Origin: Rhinopithecus roxellana
Taxonomy: Eukaryota; Chordata; Mammalia; Primates; Cercopithecidae
Direction: 5' to 3'
DNA length: 64,000 bases
NCBI RefSeq assembly: GCF_007565055.1
Contig: NC_044556.1
Span: 130,299,808-130,363,807 of the forward strand
How positions within the stretch are numbered: the stretch's first letter is position 1; each line of letters opens with the position of its first letter. The translations under genes and the position numbers were made by a program. The notes below the pieces were generated by a model, which saw nothing but the letters and a program-made list of their open reading frames with translations, did not search any database and was not told where the DNA came from. Shown here one piece after another: positions 12,224 to 22,936 of this stretch.

Positions 12224-12744
12224 CAGGGGTCCCCAATCCCGGTTACCTGTTCACAGCCTGTTAGGAACTAGGCTACACAACAGGAGGTGAGCGGCGGGCA
12301 AGCGAGCAAAGCTTCATCTGTATTTACAGCTGCTCCCCATCACTCACATTACCCTCTGAGCTCTGCCTCTTGTCAGATCAGTGGCAGCATTAGATTTTCA
12401 TAGGAATGCCAACCCTTATTGTGAACTGCACATATGAGGGATCTAGGTTGTATGTTCCTTATGAGAATCTATCTAATGCCTGATGATCTGACAATGCCTC
12501 CCATCACCCCTAGAGGGGACCATCTAGTTGCAGGAAAACAAGCTCAGGGCTCCCACTGATTCTATATTATGGTGAGTTGTATAATTATTTCATAATATAT
12601 TGCAATGTAATAATAATAGAAATAAAGTGCACAATAAATGTAATGCATTTGAATCATCCTGAAACCATCCCCCCGACCCCGGTCCACGGAAAAATTGTCT
12701 TCCATGAAACCTGTCCCTGGTGCCAAAAAGGCTGGGGACTGCTG
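12224..12744 (+). mobile_element. Non-autonomous hAT-type DNA transposon, near complete
   Basis: The left terminus caggggtccccaa and the right terminus ctggggactgctg are inverted repeats (about 10 of 13 positions). The interior carries 'ggaggtgagcggcgggca' and 'ggtccacggaaaaattgtct', typical of a well-known primate hAT MER. The expected 8-bp TSD is not visible, either decayed or misjudged at the ends. It has no transposase coding. Confidence 0.75.
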
Positions 12745-12769
12745 AGTTAGATAAATGACTTTTCAAAAG

Positions 12770-12867
12770 TTAAGCCAGATGATGTCACTACCTCTCTTTT
12801 AAATCCTTCAACAGCTTCTCACTGTTTTTAGAATAAAGTTCGAAACTCTTACTATGGCCTAGAGTAG
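12770..12867 (+). mobile_element. L2-like 3' UTR fragment
   Basis: The pattern 'gatgtcactacctctctttt' ... 'cttcaacagcttctcac' ... 'gaataaagttcgaaac' resembles the sense L2 3' region. It is short and diverged. Confidence 0.45.
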
Positions 12868-13345
12868 CAGTTCTTAAAGCATTTTGGTTTCAGGATCCCT
12901 TTATAGTAATTCTTCAGAGTTACTCTTCAGAATTACTGAGGACCTCAAAGAACTTCTGTTTATGTGGTTTAAATCTATCAATATTTACCATATTAGAAAT
13001 TAAAGCCAGGAAATTTAAAAACCATTATGTTACTATATGTTTTACATATAACATAAAAACATGTTACATGTTTTACATTTAACATAAATTATACATAATT
13101 TTTAAAATGAAAACAAGTATTTTTCCAGATTAAACAAAAAAAAAACACAATGAGAAGAGTGGTATCATTTTAGTTTTTTGCAAATTTCTTTAATATCTGG
13201 TTAAATAGAAAATAATTGGATATGCATATCTAGTTCTGCATTCAATCTGTTGTGACAACACAAGTGACAGAGCTTCTGGAATATGCTACTGCATGCTAAT
13301 GAGAATGAGTATGAAAAAGGCAAATAATGTCTTGGAATTACGAAA
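12868..13345 (+). mobile_element. hAT-Charlie-like DNA transposon fossil
   Basis: The 'agcagttcttaaagcatttt' end followed by 'aggatccctttatag', 'gaggacctcaaagaac' and 'atctatcaatatttacca' matches a familiar mammalian hAT-Charlie-type repeat. The right boundary is unclear. There is no transposase frame. Confidence 0.55.
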
Positions 13346-13403
13346 TAATTCTGACCGCATAGACCTGCTGCACTCAAAAATTTCACTGAGTGAATAAATG
13401 ATT

Positions 13404-13430
13404 CATATATATATATATATATATATATAT
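13404..13430. repeat. (TA)n microsatellite
   Basis: An uninterrupted AT dinucleotide run of about 27 bp. Likely length-variable. Confidence 0.9.
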
Positions 13431-13442
13431 TTATCTGCAAGG

Positions 13443-14880
13443 ATGTTCATTGCTTAAATTCACTCATTCAACAAATACTTACTGAGTATCAACTATGTGT
13501 TATGCACTGTTCTAAGGACAGCAAACAAGACAAAAATCTCGCCCTAATTGGGAGAGGGGGAACAGAAAACAAGCTAAGTAAAATATAGTACACTAGATGA
13601 TGGTACGTGCTGCAAATAAAAATAAAGCAGGAAATAAAGATACAGAACGCTGGGAGGTAAGGTAGAATGGGTATCAACTTAAAATAAGGTAGGAAGAGTA
13701 GACCTTACTGAGAACTAGGGGGGAAAAACCTGAAGATGGTAAGGGAATAAGTTGTCTGAATATCTGGGGGAAAAGCAAGAGGGAACAAGATGAGCAAGTG
13801 CAAAGACCCTGAAATGGTTATGTACCCAGCATGGTCTGAGGAACTGAGAGGAGGCCAGTGTGTTACTGAAGAAATGAAAGCAAGTTAGATTAGTAACAGG
13901 AGATGAGGGGAGACAGAGAGGTAATAAAGGGCCAGATGGCATAGGGCCTTGTAAGCCATTCTAAGGATTTTGGCTTTTATGTTTAATTCAATGAGAGGCC
14001 ACTGAAGGGTTGCGAGCAGAGGAATAGCTTGACTTCACTTATGGGTTAAGAGGATCACTCTGGCTGCTAGGGTGAAAATAGAAGGAGTGATCAACTGTGC
14101 CACATGCTGCTGATAGGTCAGGTATGGTAAGGACTAAGAAATAGTCACTGGATTTAGCAAAGTGGACGTCACTGGTTTTCCTGATAAGAACAGGAAGAAT
14201 GCTGAAAGTGAACGTTTGATTTCAAGTGGGTTCAAGAGATTATGGGAAAGAAGGAATTAGAGTATAAAGAACTCTTTTTGGAATTTTGTTGTAAAAAGGA
14301 GGAATGAAATGGGGCATTACACAAATGGGTAAGGGGGCAGAGGATAGCAGTATATCTGTATCCTGATGGAAATCTACACAGAAGAGAGAGAAAACTGATA
14401 ATGCAAAAACAAAAACAAAACAAACAAACAAAAAAACCGGGGAGGGGGTTTAAATATGTAGTAAGATCCTCGAGCAGGATGAGATATAGTACACAAGCAG
14501 AGGGGTGGGCCTTAACCAGAGCACAGATAGTTCATCCACACTAATACAAAGGAAAGTGAACTATAAAAGCACAGGTGCAGGTAAGTCAGTAGATGTGGTA
14601 GTGAGAATTTGTGGAATTTCTTTTTTAATGGCTCCTGTTTCATCAGTTAAATGGGAAGGTAGGTCACCAGCACAGAATGATGATGAGGATTGAGATACCT
14701 AAATTTTGAGGAGACACGAGAAAGTATGAAAAAGTCATCTAACTTGTAGAGTTCATGGGATAGGGAAATGTAGTGTCACTGCTGAGATTAGTGGTTATAA
14801 ACATGGAGTGAGCATGGTTGTATAATTTTTTTCCAGCCATATTTAGCTGCATGGGTGGAGGTATGGAAGAGTAGAATTCA
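13443..14880 (-). mobile_element. L2 LINE remnant, 3' end into reverse transcriptase
   Basis: The plus strand starts with the reverse complement of an L2 tail ('cattcaacaaatacttactg') and extends through the L2 3' UTR into coding sequence. On minus, near 14080-14130, it reads approximately 'DLSAACGTVDHSF', matching the L2 reverse-transcriptase motif LDLSAAFDTVDHS with substitutions. The Asp of the catalytic 'FD' is lost. It is about 1.4 kb long for an L2 fragment. Its 14168-14408 part is the left arm of an inverted repeat. Confidence 0.8.
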
Positions 14881-14975
14881 TTTAAATACCTGCTTTCTGA
14901 AAGTCTACTATATACCAGGGACACAGCAACAAGCCAAGTTGCAGTCTTTGCCTTTATGGAGTTTACAATGTACTT
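14881..14975 (-). mobile_element. Second L2 3'-end fragment
   Basis: 'tgaaagtctactatatacca' ... 'ctttatggagtttacaatg' is the reverse complement of an L2 3' terminus. It lies just beyond the previous L2 copy. Confidence 0.5.
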
Positions 14976-14984
14976 TACATATTG

Positions 14985-15200
14985 CAAAATAGAAACAACC
15001 TACATATCTTAACAGTGGGATTGCTACAAGCATAGTATACTGCAGGCATATTATACGAAACTAGCTAGTAATTAGAAATTATATTAAAAAGAATATGGAT
15101 ATGAGAAAATATTAATAATAAAGTAGGTTATAAAACTATGTAGAGTATGGTCCCATTTTTGTTTTAAAATTGTATCTCTATCTACAGGAAAATGATTTTA
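14985..15200 (+). mobile_element. L1M 3'-end fragment
   Basis: 'aaatagaaacaacctacata' ... 'aaaaagaatatggat' ... 'gtatggtcccatttttg' follows the order of ORF2-end and 3' UTR sequence in old L1M elements. Strongly diverged. Confidence 0.5.
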
Positions 15201-15262
15201 AAAGTATGAGAATGAAAACAGGGATTATCTTGAGCATAAGATTATGGATGACAAAGATTTTC

Positions 15263-15780
15263 TTTTTGCATTATCGGTTTTCCCTCTTTTCTGTATAGGT
15301 TCCATCAGGATATAAATATGCTGCCATCTCTCCAAACCTTAACCATCTATCTAATGCCCCATTTCCCTCCTCTTTCAACAACATTCATGAAAGCGTTGTC
15401 TATACTCTAATTCCTCCTTCCCATTATCTCTTAAACCCACTTGAATCAAATGTTCACTTCCACTATTCTTCTTGTTATTGTCAGGAAAACCAATCACTTC
15501 TTTTTTGGAAAAATTTATAAAATATATTATTACTTTGTAATAAGAAAAAGCTACAGTTAAAATTTATTTGTATGCTCTCCATGGTCATGGTATTATTGGT
15601 ACACTCTCTGAATACCATCTACACGCTTACAAACTTATTCAGTGATTTAATTATTACTTAGCTGTTCCAAGGAAAAACTCATCAAACCAACTAAAATCTC
15701 CGTTACTTATAAAGTAGCTCTTTACAATTACAAGCATGATAGGCTTACCTACCACTTCCCAATCCATTTCTTGTTTGCTA
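15263..15780 (+). mobile_element. L2 LINE remnant, sense orientation
   Basis: It contains plus-strand L2 coding sequence such as 'ttatctcttaaacccacttg' and, later, 'aataccatctacacgctta'. The first ~235 bp is an inverted copy of 14168-14408. Internal deletions and AT-rich inserts follow. Confidence 0.65.
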
Positions 15781-15799
15781 TGTTCCTCAGATCACCATG

Positions 15800-17540
15800 C
15801 CTAATTTGGAGCTTTTGTGTTCAGATGCTGTGGGCTGAAGTGTTCTACTGTTTAACGGGAAATGTTGAGATTTTTGATCTTTCAAATTTAGGGAATGTCT
15901 ACCTAGAAATCAATTAGAGCAAGGATATGAACATAAGAACCATGACTCCAATTACAGAATCGACTGGCAAGTGGGGAATAGAAAGACAGGAGGCCAACCA
16001 GACTGTCCTCTAATTAGATTATCTATTCTGCCTTCAAAGAGTAGTAGAGAAGGGGATCAGTCTTTAAAAAAGATATCAAGAATTTTCAACTCTGAATTGT
16101 TTGTATATGTCTAAGCACCTTGATAAAGGACAGGTATTTGAGTGAAACAAAGAAAAGACAATTATCTTAAATTATTCTCTAATTGTAGTGTTTAGGGACC
16201 CAAATGTAAGTTATTCTTCTCTTACTCATTTTTTGTATGCCTAGCACATAATAGGCACTTAAGAAATAGTCAATCATGAATGTAATTATTTGGAATGATT
16301 ATGACTCACTAATATAAAGCCCATTCAGTTTTAAATCTTTATTAATAATTATCTTAAATCTACTATAATTCACTTACTATTATAATTATGATGCCTTAAT
16401 AAACCACATCACCATGTCTCTATAAAATCTTTACTCTGTTAATCTTCTTTGTGTGTTAAAATGGAATTGATATTAAAGCATGAGTATAGCCCGAACATTT
16501 TTTCTCAATAATCTCAGAATAGGATATAGGAACCAAAACCTTAGTCTTTGCAGACATTCTGTTTTAAAATATATTACAAAGAATAAATGGAATTGAATGT
16601 CAAGAATGAGTAAGTGAAAGCTTTTACTCATCCGGTTTACAACTTATATCAGCTAATTTTTCTAGATTTAAATTGATTAAATTTTTTTTGTTGTTTCATT
16701 TCAAACGACCACACCAGAAAAGGGTTGTTTGTCATGATTATTTATGCTTTTCCCTTCTGTTTTATCTTAAAGGAAATGTTCAAATTTAATAAATATGAAG
16801 TTGTTATAAACAGCAACAGAAACTATTCTAATGAATTAAAATAGATTATATGTTTGAAATCTTTTTAATAGATGAAACATTAGGGTAAAATAAAAATACC
16901 CAGCTGAATTAAAAATAAACAAAATTACATAATAGAGTTAAAATGTAAAAAAATTCAAGCATGCTTAAAATCGAAGCTACAAAAGCATAAAACACACAAC
17001 CTAAATACTTCAAATATTTTTAAAAATCTTATTAAAAAAAGAGTTTATTCCACCTCCATATCCTGTTTCCAAATAAATATTAAAAACCTACAAGGAATAT
17101 ACATAAATGACAAAATAATATACAACGTTTAAAGACCCAAATTCTCAAATAAGGAAAGGCAAAAAGTACCCATAATCCTCCTAAATGATTCTTTACCATA
17201 CCTTTAAAATGGTAGAGAATCATGGAAGCTCCCTTCCATTTGGCCTGTTTTTCTCTGTTCTGACTCTTACAGGATTCTAAACTATCACCTAATAACTTTG
17301 AGACTGGATTCAAAAACAGCTACTCCTCTTTATAAGTTTAAGCAGAACCTTGAGTCTTCACAATCCTTACTTACAACTGTTTCCCATGACCTCCTTCATC
17401 TTTTAACTGTATTATTATGTTTGTGTTCTTTTGTTCCTTTGAAGGTGAGGATCATGGTATAATTTAACTTTATATACTACGATTTCTTTTATCCTTTGTA
17501 TCTGCACAAAACTTTGCATATAGTAAAAGTAAGCACAAAA
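15800..17540. other. Mostly unique AT-rich DNA
   Basis: The only repeat I can support is a short L2 3' end at about 16195-16290 ('gcctagcacataataggcac'). A 45-50 bp segment at 17001-17052 recurs at 19601-19652. No exon recognised. Confidence 0.4.
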
Positions 17541-17558
17541 ACAAAACAAAAACAAACA

Positions 17559-17690
17559 GGTCAGGTATAGTGGTTCACGCCTGTAATTTGGCACTTTGGG
17601 AGGCTGAGGCAGGTGAATCGCTTGAGCTCAGGAGTTTTGAGACCGGCCTGGGTGACAGAAAGACACCCTATCTCAAAAGAAAAATAAACT
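17559..17690 (+). mobile_element. Alu with internal deletion
   Basis: A left-arm sequence ('gtcaggtatagtggttcacg' to 'gagaccggcctgg') is joined directly to the last bases of a right arm ('gtgacagaaagacaccctat') and an A-rich tail. The linker and most of the right arm are missing. Confidence 0.75.
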
Positions 17691-17699
17691 ACTTGCAAG

Positions 17700-18384
17700 A
17701 AAAATAAATATAGTTGACTTTCCTGATTTTTGGCATTTTCAAGTACCTGGAATAGGGCCCAGAGTAGGGAAAAAATGCTGATGAGGACCATATTAGACAC
17801 GTTGTGACCAGTTGGCTCTGTATAGAAGAATGCTTCTAGTTGGTTTGAGAAAGCAATGAAAGGCCTGTCTTTGCCTATAAAATATGAGATGCAACAGAGG
17901 AAAAAGAGACTGAAAAGTGAAAAGTTAAAAAACAGCAAGGAGTAAAGAGCACAAACGGGTAAGAGGCGAGCAGAGCCTAATGGTAATTAGAAGGAATGGG
18001 GTAGCAACAGTAGCAGGCAGCAGAAATTAGAAGCTGTGACAGAGGTGGCAAGTTGTAGACATTTTAGACCACAGAGAATAGCCAGCCATAAAGAGGACTG
18101 GGTGGCATGCCAACCAGTAGATTTCAGCAATCACAAGAGAGAAAGAGAAGCTTTAGCCTTATGTCTCACACCAGTTATAAATACCCATGGTATAGTAAAA
18201 TGATTTAAGAAGGAAGCAATGAAGTATGGATTATATTTTAGAAAAAGTATTTTATAAAAAAACGGTTAAAAAATAAAAGGCAGAATGTAACTGTTCAGCT
18301 AACTGAAATGAACACTTATCTAGAATGTTTAACCTTCCAGTGTTAGACAGTTAAGACTCCACTGCTGTAAGGAAAGAAAAAGGA
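17700..18384. other. Unique DNA
   Basis: Nothing recognised. The open frame at 17561-17938 is half Alu and half unique sequence and has no family resemblance. Confidence 0.4.
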
Positions 18385-18590
18385 GCAAACATTGACTGAA
18401 TACCTACCGCGCGCTGGAAATTTTACAAACATCATTTCTTTTCATTCTCACAACCCTATTATGTAAATACTATTATTCCCATTTTCAAAATGAGTAAAAT
18501 GACGCTCAGAGGTATTATATAACTTGCCTAAGGTCCCAGGCCCTTCTAACAACAAAATCCGTATTTCTCAACCATGCTACTAGAAAAGAG
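18385..18590 (-). mobile_element. MIR (tRNA-derived SINE)
   Basis: It is a reverse-complement MIR: 'ttctcacaaccctattatgt', 'tattattcccattttcaaaa', 'aacttgcctaaggtccc'. Old, about 200 bp. Confidence 0.75.
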
Positions 18591-18651
18591 AAAGGAGAAT
18601 CAACACAGATAATACAAATAAAAAGAAATGCAGTTAAAATTTTTTCTTTTT

Positions 18652-18985
18652 GGCCGGGTGCGGTGGCTCAGCCCTATAATCCCAGCACTTTGGGAAGCCG
18701 AGGCAGGCAGATCATGAGGTTAGGAGATTGAGACCATTCTGGTTAACACAGTGAAACCCTATCTCTACTAAAAAATAAAAAAAAATTGGCCAGGCGTGAT
18801 GGCGGGCTCCTGTAGTCCCAGCTACTCGGGAGCCTGAGGCAGGAGAATGGTGCGATCCGGGAGCTGGAGCTTGCAGTGAGCGGAGATCGCACCACTGCAC
18901 TCCAGCCTGGGCGACAGAGCAAGACTCCATCTCAAAATAAATAAATAAATAAATAAATAAATAAATTTATTTATTTATTTATTTT
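18652..18985 (+). mobile_element. AluY with (AAAT)n tail running into (TTTA)n
   Basis: 'ggccgggtgcggtggctca' starts a full dimeric Alu. The tail is (AAAT)n from about 18934, then switches to (TTTA)n to 18985. The two runs can pair as an inverted repeat. Confidence 0.9.
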
Positions 18986-18989
18986 TTTC

Positions 18990-19595
18990 AGGTTAAAGAC
19001 AATAGGTGGCATAAGTTACGGTATCACATACAAGCATGCTTGTGTAATTCTTATGACCCAAATCTCAAAACTGACATATCATCAGAGAGTGAATAATCTT
19101 ACTCTTCAACACTATACACTCTTCTCTACCTCTGCCTCAGTTGATTGCTGTACTTTTTCAAGTTATACATATTTTGAGAAGCTGGAGCTTAGTCTCTCTA
19201 TGTTTGTATTAATTTACTGAGCTGGTCTAGCATTCAAAGTTAGGTAAATAAGAACAAAGCCAAACTCTTTGAAGGGTGTCTTGCTTACTGAACACTGTTT
19301 CTGTAACACTATTTAGTAAAAACTCAATATACCTTAATCCACTCTATTCTAAATCCCTTGATGGTGAATGACCAGAAGTACAAAAGAGAAATCCAGGAAA
19401 TAATTATTTTCCTTCATATTCTCATTCACCTTTCCCTTTCACAGTGAAAATTTATATAGTCTGTTAGGTCCACAAAACAGTTCCTCCTTTACAGAGGGTG
19501 CTATGGAACAGGCACTTCCAATAGCTCTTAGGAGCATACATTAGTATAAATCTTTTAGAAAATGTTCATTTCCTTTGACTTAGCATTTCAAAAAG
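18990..19595. other. Unique DNA
   Basis: No repeat or gene signal that I can support. Confidence 0.4.
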
Positions 19596-19599
19596 GTAT

Positions 19600-19990
19600 C
19601 CTAAAAATACTTCAAATATTTAAAAAATCTTATAAAAAAAGAGTTTATTCCAGTACTATCTAGAATAGCAAGGAATTAGAAACAATCTAAGTGTCCAGCA
19701 ACACAGGGAAAGTTGAGTAGATTATTAAGCAGCAATTTTAAATGATGGTCATAAAATATTTATAACTTAGAACATCATCACAATATTATTAACGTAAAAT
19801 GGAATAAAAATGTTTTTATACTAAGATCTAAACTACATAAAGCAAGCAAATAAACCAAAAAACATTATATATTTAAAAATGTTTTAAAAACCTACCACAA
19901 TGTAAACAGTAGGTCTATTTTTTTTAACTTTTCTGTATATTCTAATATTTCTATCATGAACAAGTGCTATCTTTGTAATGAAAATTTTTA
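19600..19990 (+). mobile_element. L1M 3'-end fragment
   Basis: 'ctagaatagcaaggaattag', 'aaacaatctaagtgtccagc' and later 'ataaaatatttataactt' follow the ORF2-end to 3' UTR order of old L1M elements. Highly diverged. Confidence 0.6.
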
Positions 19991-19991
19991 A

Positions 19992-20029
19992 AACTTTAAA
20001 ATTTTAAAGTTACATTGTTTTACAATGTA
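19992..20029. repeat. Two back-to-back palindromes
   Basis: aactttaaaattttaaagtt (19992-20011) is a perfect 20-bp palindrome. It shares its last base with the hairpin tacattgt-ttt-acaatgta (20011-20029), which has an 8-bp stem and a 3-nt loop. Confidence 0.9.
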
Positions 20030-20081
20030 GCAAAACCTAGCCTGTAGCAGCTCCCTGGAAACCAGCAGCATGTGCTGGAGA

Positions 20082-20125
20082 TCTGAAATTCTTTTTTTTT
20101 TTTTTTTTTTTTTTCTGAAATTCTT
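20082..20125. repeat. Poly(T)23 tract flanked by a 12-bp direct repeat
   Basis: tctgaaattctt occurs at 20082-20093 and 20114-20125, with only T residues between (c at 20091 to c at 20115). This is the structure of a target-site duplication around a bare poly(A) insertion on the minus strand. Confidence 0.8.
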
Positions 20126-20447
20126 AAGCTAAAATTTTAGAAATCTGATCCGGCTTGAGAGAGATGGTAAGCATACTGGATGAGAGATACAGATAGCAAG
20201 TGTTGACAGGCTGGATTGGTTAGATCTAACGAGACGGAATTCAACAGACATAGAGAAAAGATCCCGTACCAAGGACCAAGTAGTCACAAACTACATCGTG
20301 GAGAAATCTGAGGAGAAACATAGATAGAAGATTTAGGGGCCTTAGTAGAGTGTGAGCTCAGTGAATTTTGATGTAGCTACACAAAAGCAAATTAAATTTT
20401 AGAAATACATTAATAGGTGGATACTGTTAGAATGAGGAAAGTGATAG

Positions 20448-20848
20448 TGCCTGTGGTAGGCAGAAATCCAAAATAAGCCCCGATGACCCAGGTCCTTGTA
20501 TAATTCCCCTCGCCTTGAGTGAGGGTGGGACCAGTGAATGTGATGGGAAACCACTTTCATGATGGAGGGCAGAGATGGAATGGAGAGAGCTGGCCTCAAA
20601 GAAGCAAATAGCCATGTTGACCATTTTGTGAACTGCGTAAGGAAAGGGATGGTGTCTAGGACTGATGGCCTCAAATAACTAAGAGAACTGCGAACTCCAG
20701 ATGAGAATGAAGACTTATGAAGCCTTGAGCAGAGGACCCAGATAAGCCATGCCATAATGCTTGACCCATGGAGACTGTGAGAAAACAAATGTGTGTTAAG
20801 TTGCTAAATTTGTGGTAATTTATTATGCAGCAATAGAAAACTAATACA
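20448..20848 (+). mobile_element. MLT1-like (MaLR-type) solo LTR
   Basis: It runs from 'tgcctgtggtaggcagaa' to 'gcagcaatagaaaactaata', showing the TG...CA ends and the tail pattern of MLT1-type LTRs ('gttaagttgctaaatttgtg'). The 3' terminus doubles as the target site of the next Alu. No internal region. The open frame at 20399-20788 on minus lies in this LTR. Confidence 0.6.
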
Positions 20849-20849
20849 G

Positions 20850-21199
20850 GCTGGGCATGGTGGCTCATGCCTGTAATCCCAGTACTTTGGGAGGCCAAGG
20901 CAAGAAAACCACTTGAGCTCTGGAATTCAAGACTAGCCCGGGCAACATGGCAAAACCGCATCTACAAAAAACACAAAAATTAGCCAGTATAGTGGTGTGC
21001 ATCTGTAGTCCCAGCTACCTGGGAGGCTGAGGTGGGAGGATTGCTTGAGCCTAGGAGGTCCAGGCTGCAGTGAGCTGTGACCATGCCACTGCACTCCACC
21101 CAGGGTGATAGAGTGAGACCTTGTCTCAAAAACAAAAAACAAAACAAAACAAAACGAAAAAACCATAACGAAAAACAAAAAAAAACCCACCCCAAACCC
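20850..21199 (+). mobile_element. AluJ/S-like dimer with 12-bp TSD
   Basis: 'gctgggcatggtggctcatg' starts a full Alu ending in a long A-rich tail (21128-21199). The TSD aaactaatacag is at 20838-20849 and 21200-21211. It was inserted exactly at the 3' end of the preceding LTR. Confidence 0.92.
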
Positions 21200-21211
21200 A
21201 AACTAATACAG

Positions 21212-21480
21212 AGTTATTCTTTTCTGGGGTCAGATGATTCCTGCAGTGTTAGTAGCAAAGAGCTGTGGGTGAAAAGTACCTTGAAAGATATACATAAAGA
21301 GCCTAAAATAGGCTTTGGCTGGATGGTAAAGTAACTCTAAATCATGTCATGTTAGGAATGAAAGACGAAATATCTGAAAACAATAAAATTGCTTGCTTCT
21401 ATATGGCTATACATTTTAGAAGTAGGAAGAGTATGAGAAAATTATAGGGAGTCAAACACTTCATTTTTCAACAGAAAGAT
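21212..21480. other. Unique DNA
   Basis: No feature recognised between two Alus. Confidence 0.35.
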
Positions 21481-21648
21481 TTTTTTTTTTTTTTTTGAGA
21501 CAGAGTCATGCTTTGTTGCCTAGGCTAGAGTACAGTGGCATAATCTGGGCTCACTGCAGCCTCCCCCTCCTGGGGGTTCAAGCAATTCGCCTGCCTCAGC
21601 CTCCTGAGTAGCAAGGATTACAAGTGCCTGCCATCATGCCCAGCTAAT
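21481..21648 (-). mobile_element. Truncated Alu (right arm)
   Basis: Poly(T) then 'gagacagagtcatgctttg' to 'catgcccagctaattt', where it stops abruptly. The left arm is missing. Several substitutions point to AluS/J age. Confidence 0.85.
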
Positions 21649-21789
21649 TTAGTACAAATTGGCTCAGCTGGTAGAAAGCTCTTTTCAAACTTAAAACAGC
21701 TACCTTAATATTCCTTCAATTCCCTATCCTTGGAAGTTTTCAAGCTTAGATGGATGACTGATTAGCAGGCATATGTAAAGAGGTTCTAA

Positions 21790-22080
21790 GACGGGTGCAG
21801 TGGCTCATGCCCCTAATCCCAGCACTTTGGGAGGCTGAGGTGGGCAGATCATGAGGTCAAGAAATGGAGACTATCCTGGCTAACATGGTGAAACCCTGTC
21901 TCTACTAAAAATACAAAAAAATTAGCCAGGTGTGGTGGCGGGCACCCGTAGTCCCAGCTACTCGGGAGGCTGAGGCAGGAGAATGGCGTGAACCTGGGAG
22001 GCGGAGCTTGCAGTGAGCCACGATCGTGCCACTGCACTCCAGCCTGGGTGACAGAGAAAGACTTCGTCTCAAAAAAAAAA
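21790..22080 (+). mobile_element. AluY with TSD and (GA)n in tail
   Basis: 'acgggtgcagtggctcatgc' to an A-tail that becomes (GA)n at 22081-22095. Flanks agaggttctaag (21778-21789) and agagattctaag (ending near 22104) form an 11/12 TSD. Confidence 0.9.
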
Positions 22081-22194
22081 AGAGAGAGAGAGAGAGATTC
22101 TAAGCATTTCTAGATGGTCTGATTAATAATCTTGTTTCTCTCTTAGGCATCTGCATCTTTAAATACTGTATGTATATAAAGAGGTACTTTCTAT

Positions 22195-22265
22195 TGACAG
22201 TATAAATATTTGTAGAACCTAGTGTATTGTAGGCAGCCAATAAATATTTGCTGAACGAATAAATG
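22195..22265 (+). mobile_element. L2 3'-end fragment
   Basis: 'cctagtgtattgtaggcagc' then 'caataaatatttgctgaacg' matches the sense L2 tail. Confidence 0.5.
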
Positions 22266-22605
22266 CACAAAAGAAAAATACAATGAAAGAAAAAATGAGA
22301 ATATTAATATCCTAGGATCTAACTGTTTTTTAATGTTCCTTTTGGGCAAATTAAAAATAAAACCTTGATGGCAATGAAGGTAGCAGCAGCTATCTCTGGG
22401 AGAAAGAAGTATGTCTTTTTCTTGCAAATAAATCAATATAGAGAAGTGACAAAAGCTCTGGACTGTGAGTTTTAGTCTTGGCACCACCACTCTTAGTTCA
22501 AAAAATGAACTGAAATGATTAATCCTGGGGTTCAGGCTGAGTTAGAAGTCATGTTAAGGCAGAAAGAAGTGTAGGATCAGGAGAAGTGAGGAAATGGGAG
22601 CTATT
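22266..22605. other. Unique DNA
   Basis: No feature that I can support. Confidence 0.35.
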
Positions 22606-22620
22606 AAGAGTATTAAGATC

Positions 22621-22921
22621 GGCCGGGCGTGGTGGCTCAAGCCTGTAATCCCAGCACTTTGGGAGGCCGAGACGGGCGGATCACGAGGTCAGGAGATCGA
22701 GACCAACCTGGCTAACACGGTGAAACCCCGTCTCTACTAAACAATACAAAAAACTAGCCGGGCGAGGTGGCTGGTGCCTGTAGTCCCAGCTATTCGGGAG
22801 GCTGAGGCAGGAGAATGGCGTAAACCCGGGAGGCGGAGCTTGCAGTGAGCTGAGATCAGGCCACTGCACTCCAGCCCGGGCGACAGAGCGAGACTCCGTC
22901 TCAAAAAAAAAAAAAAAAAAA
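22621..22921 (+). mobile_element. AluY (Old World monkey type), perfect 15-bp TSD
   Basis: It is near consensus: 'ggccgggcgtggtggctcaa', 'gccgggcgaggtggctggtg', and 'gagatcaggccactgcactc' near the end. The TSD aagagtattaagatc is at 22606-22620 and 22922-22936. It appears recent. Confidence 0.95.
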
Positions 22922-22936
22922 AAGAGTATTAAGATC

